This document shows, piece by piece, positions 61,956 to 64,000 of a stretch of DNA of 64,000 bases (positions are counted from its first letter, which is position 1; the number at the start of each line of letters is the position of its first letter). The notes beneath the pieces were generated by a model, which saw only the letters and a list, made by a program, of their open reading frames with translations, did not search any database and was not told the DNA's origin. This stretch comes from Polymorphobacter megasporae (lineage in GTDB: Bacteria; Pseudomonadota; Alphaproteobacteria; Sphingomonadales; Sphingomonadaceae). Position numbers and translations under genes: made by a program. The DNA lies in the NCBI RefSeq assembly GCF_018982885.2, contig NZ_CP081848.1:992001-1056000 (forward strand). The letters are read 5' to 3'.

Positions 61956-62156
61956 TCAGACGGGCCTCCCGCCCGGCGTCTCACACTTGGCGAACGCAGC
62001 CTTGGCCGTCCGGCAACGGGTTGCCGGTGCCGCCGCGGCCGGAGGGCATCTCATGAACTTGCCTTTCGCGTCTTTGGACGGCGCAGCGGAGAGCAACCCG
62101 CCGCCGAACGCGAGGGTCAGCAGCACCGCGGTCGTGACGTAGATGTGCAGACGCAT
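61956..62156 (-). CDS. small secreted protein with lysine/cysteine repeat-like tail
   Basis: A 66-residue exported protein. Signal peptide MRLHIYVTTAVLLTLAFGGG...SA; mature part KDAKGKFMRCPPAAAAPATR then CRTAKAAFAKCETPGGRPV. The paired AKGKFxxC / AKxxFAKC segments are a pattern I associate with small exported proteins of sphingomonads; function unknown. AAGGAG lies 7 bases before the ATG. A frame extending to 62396 is rejected because it would put the signal in the middle. Confidence 0.7.
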   Translation of the reverse strand: MRLHIYVTTAVLLTLAFGGGLLSAAPSKDAKGKFMRCPPAAAAPATRCRTAKAAFAKCETPGGRPV

Positions 62157-62846
62157 GGTTCGCTCCTTGTTGTTGCCCCCAAGCGTGGACTCGTCATTGA
62201 CAACCGAAAGGGCCCAAAAGGCGAGCGGAGATGTGGACACTAAACACGTCGGTGCCGCGCGGCCGAACGACGACCTCGCTAGCGACGACCGCGTAATCCA
62301 GAAGTTCGCAGAAGGGAGCCGGCTCGCCCACATCAACGGCCTCCCGCAGCCCAGGATCGATCCTTGGCCGCGCCCGATAGCAAGCAGAGTCGCCACGGGG
62401 TGAAGTCGGGGATCAGTCGGTGGCGATCAACACGCGTGGCCGCCGCTCGAACCAACACATCAAACAATCGAGCTTGCTCGATAGTCTCAAATAGCTGCAG
62501 GTTCGAGTAAACGCCCGCTTGGCGAAATGCTTACGCATCAGTCGATCAGTTCACGCCTACACCGCATCTATGTCTTTGGTTAAAAAAAATATCAATCTAA
62601 CTAAAAACAGTTGGCCAGTATTTGGCAGGAAAATATTTTAGGAGTCAGTAACATGGAGCAGCTCCCCAACGCATTCTAAGGCCGAAGGCGCTGCACGGGA
62701 CATCCGACGCCGCTATGGCCATCATCGGTTCAACCGTGAGACGCCCTTGGATAGATTTTCACAAGGTAGAACCGCCGTGCCCGCTTCACGCCGCCGACGT
62801 GCGGTCGAGTAATACTCCAAGCTCTTCCATCGTGGTGCGCCAGCCC
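62157..62846. other. intergenic stretch with an AT-rich patch
   Basis: About 690 bases without a gene. The segment 62575-62650 is markedly AT rich compared with the rest of the window and could be a promoter or an insertion boundary. No inverted repeat or RNA was recognised. Confidence 0.35.
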
Positions 62847-63299
62847 TCAGTCATCGCGACCGATCACGCAGAACGTCAGAAGACGGGCCCAGATTGACCG
62901 TTTCGGGCGAATGGCGACGAAGGGTGCGTAGCCGTCAGTTGCAATTGTCCGACTGATCCGATGTCGGCCACCACCGGAGTCGCGAAAGTCCATGTCCACC
63001 GGTCCAACCGCCGGCAGGTCTACCCTCACGCTTTCGCCACCGCGAAGACCGCCGATCACGAGCCTGGCGTCGCCAGCGACCGATACGCTCACGTCGAGGG
63101 CCGTCCTTCCGCCGAAGTTCTCGATGACGACGTTGACCCGGCCGGCTCGACCGGCGTCGACCGACTTTATCATCGGAATTGCCCGCTCGGAACGGAGCCT
63201 GCGGTTCGCCAGGCGAAGGGTCACCCATCCGGTCCCGGCGACGGCAAGCGCCACCAGGGCGGTGATGAATTCCGAGGCGGACAGCGAAGTCTCATTCAT
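62847..63299 (-). CDS. membrane-anchored unknown protein
   Basis: A 150-residue protein with one N-terminal helix (FITALVALAVAGTGWVTLRL) and a soluble beta-rich domain containing VNVVIENFGGRTALDVSVSV and AVGPVDMDFRDSGGGRHRIS, suggestive of an immunoglobulin-like fold. The C-terminus is WARLLTFCVIGRDD. No family recognised. Divergent from the 65-residue membrane protein with an 11-base gap. Confidence 0.55.
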   Translation of the reverse strand: MNETSLSASEFITALVALAVAGTGWVTLRLANRRLRSERAIPMIKSVDAGRAGRVNVVIENFGGRTALDVSVSVAGDARLVIGGLRGGESVRVDLPAVGPVDMDFRDSGGGRHRISRTIATDGYAPFVAIRPKRSIWARLLTFCVIGRDD

Positions 63300-63310
63300 G
63301 GAGGATAATA

Positions 63311-63508
63311 ATGGCCAGTCACCTTCACATCGGGTTGAACCTGCATACTGCCCTTCTGCTCAATCTACTGACGCTCGTCCTCGCTGTCGCAGTCACCTGC
63401 GATCCCAGATCGGCAGCCGAGCGGATAGCACAGGCGCTGGTCTTCTTCGCCACGATCGCGACCATTGCAATGGTTATGGCGAGCCTTCCCCACGAACCAT
63501 TGTTCTAA
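63311..63508 (+). CDS. small membrane protein
   Basis: A 65-residue protein with two hydrophobic helices: LHTALLLNLLTLVLAVAVTC and AQALVFFATIATIAMVMASL. An AGGATAATA sequence precedes the ATG. Function unknown. Confidence 0.5.
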   Translation: MASHLHIGLNLHTALLLNLLTLVLAVAVTCDPRSAAERIAQALVFFATIATIAMVMASLPHEPLF

Positions 63509-63770
63509 GGCAATCGCGATTCGAGAGAAGCGAAGAGGTGTTCGCGGTCAGGCCGTCGAGCTCGCCCAATCTGCCTTCGGCGACAGACGAGTGCCGCCGA
63601 TGGCGGTCTCGGTCCGCTACCGGCTGGAACTGCCGCCCTCCAGTCGCGGGTATAGCGGCGAGGACGACACCTATCTTGGAGATTGAGCGATGGAAGTCCC
63701 GATCATTCAATGATCGTCGTTGTGCTCAGGACGATGTTACCTTCTACCGTCGTAGCGAAGGAAAGGGCAC

Positions 63771-64000
63771 ATGGTGAGACAGTCGAACCGATGGACTTGC
63801 TCAGTTCTGGCCGCGCTCGGCATCTCGGGATGTGCTCACCTCCCCGGTGGGACGGTCGGCTACTACCTTCCGACCAGCGACGTGAGGTTCAGGCTCATCC
63901 GGGTAATGGCATGGGACAAACAGAACAACCTCATCGAGCCGAATCAGGTCACGCCGATAGTCCGATCGTTCGCGGACCCCGACGACTACCGCACCGCCCG
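63771..64000 (+). CDS. lipoprotein of unknown function (partial)
   Basis: An ATG with a GGAAAGG ribosome site encodes MVRQSNRWTCSVLAALGISG then CAHLPGGTVGYYLPTSDVRF. The LGISGC lipobox predicts a lipid-modified Cys and outer- or inner-membrane attachment. GTVGYYLPTSDVRFRLIRVM is a beta-strand-rich mature start. The frame stays open to the window edge, so the C-terminus is missing. No family recognised. Confidence 0.65.
   Translation, partial: MVRQSNRWTCSVLAALGISGCAHLPGGTVGYYLPTSDVRFRLIRVMAWDKQNNLIEPNQVTPIVRSFADPDDYRTA

Noticed and set aside
63465-63710. Overlapping 73- and 78-codon frames on both strands
   Set aside because: Neither has a ribosome site, recognisable motif or convincing composition.

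Overview
The window looks like chromosomal DNA of a GC-rich alphaproteobacterium, most likely a sphingomonad (Sphingomonas or a close relative). The signs are an sdhC-sdhD-sdhA cluster, a PEPxxWA-CTERM protein, a TonB-dependent receptor embedded in a peptide-utilisation operon, many ATGA/GTGA start-stop overlaps, and frequent GTG/TTG starts. This placement is inference from gene content; no rRNA or tRNA gene was recognised. Most of the window is accessory rather than core.

Layout. 1-1923 (minus): succinate dehydrogenase sdhCDA, with sdhA running off the left edge. 1955-6057 (minus): a tight operon of amidase, NodB-type deacetylase, a small CSLCG protein, a CobW-like GTPase and an SMR exporter, preceded by a frame-broken small gene. 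6393-7412: CorA-type transporter. 7551-18641: a stress/metabolic region built from two diverged copies of one operon (DUF417 membrane protein, Crp-type regulator, SnoaL-like protein, SDR). The left copy has lost its Crp gene and the right copy its SDR gene. MarC and an alpha/beta-hydrolase-OsmC fusion lie between them. 18698-21477: amino-acid permease and a sugar 1-dehydrogenase-like oxidoreductase. 21945-25840: PEP-CTERM protein, IS110 debris, a frameshifted gene with its coupled partner, and a fragment of an amidohydrolase. 25965-28947: biotin operon bioF-bioD-bioA. 29372-34582: orphan DNA-methyltransferase-like gene divergent from a tandem-HTH regulator, then a PAS-GGDEF-EAL protein with a BLUF photoreceptor.

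34938-51440 is a 12-gene divergent island for D-amino acids and peptides. Leftward it encodes an XRE-cupin regulator, a small ACT-like protein, an M19 dipeptidase and an N-acyl-D-amino-acid deacylase. Rightward it encodes three exported beta-lactamase-fold serine hydrolases, an enolase-superfamily epimerase (DgcA-like), a POT peptide transporter, a TonB-dependent receptor, a DUF1611 protein (DgcN-like) and a YkvI-type permease. Together they suggest uptake of D-amino-acid-containing peptides, cleavage in the periplasm, and conversion of D-glutamate to L-glutamate through N-acetyl intermediates. A 21-bp element recurs at nearly the same distance upstream of the first hydrolase and of the receptor, and is a candidate operator for the XRE-cupin regulator.

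51927-56494 holds a DUF2235-LysM protein, an unrecognised cysteine/histidine-rich protein and a small coupled operon ending in a TIR-domain protein. The C-terminal half of the TIR protein resembles the stand-alone protein encoded just upstream. This is the best candidate here for an undescribed, perhaps defensive, system. 56750-64000 carries small membrane and secreted proteins, an XRE regulator, a DnaQ-type exonuclease, an ArsR regulator and conserved unknowns of the kind common on mobile or accessory segments, ending in a partial lipoprotein gene.
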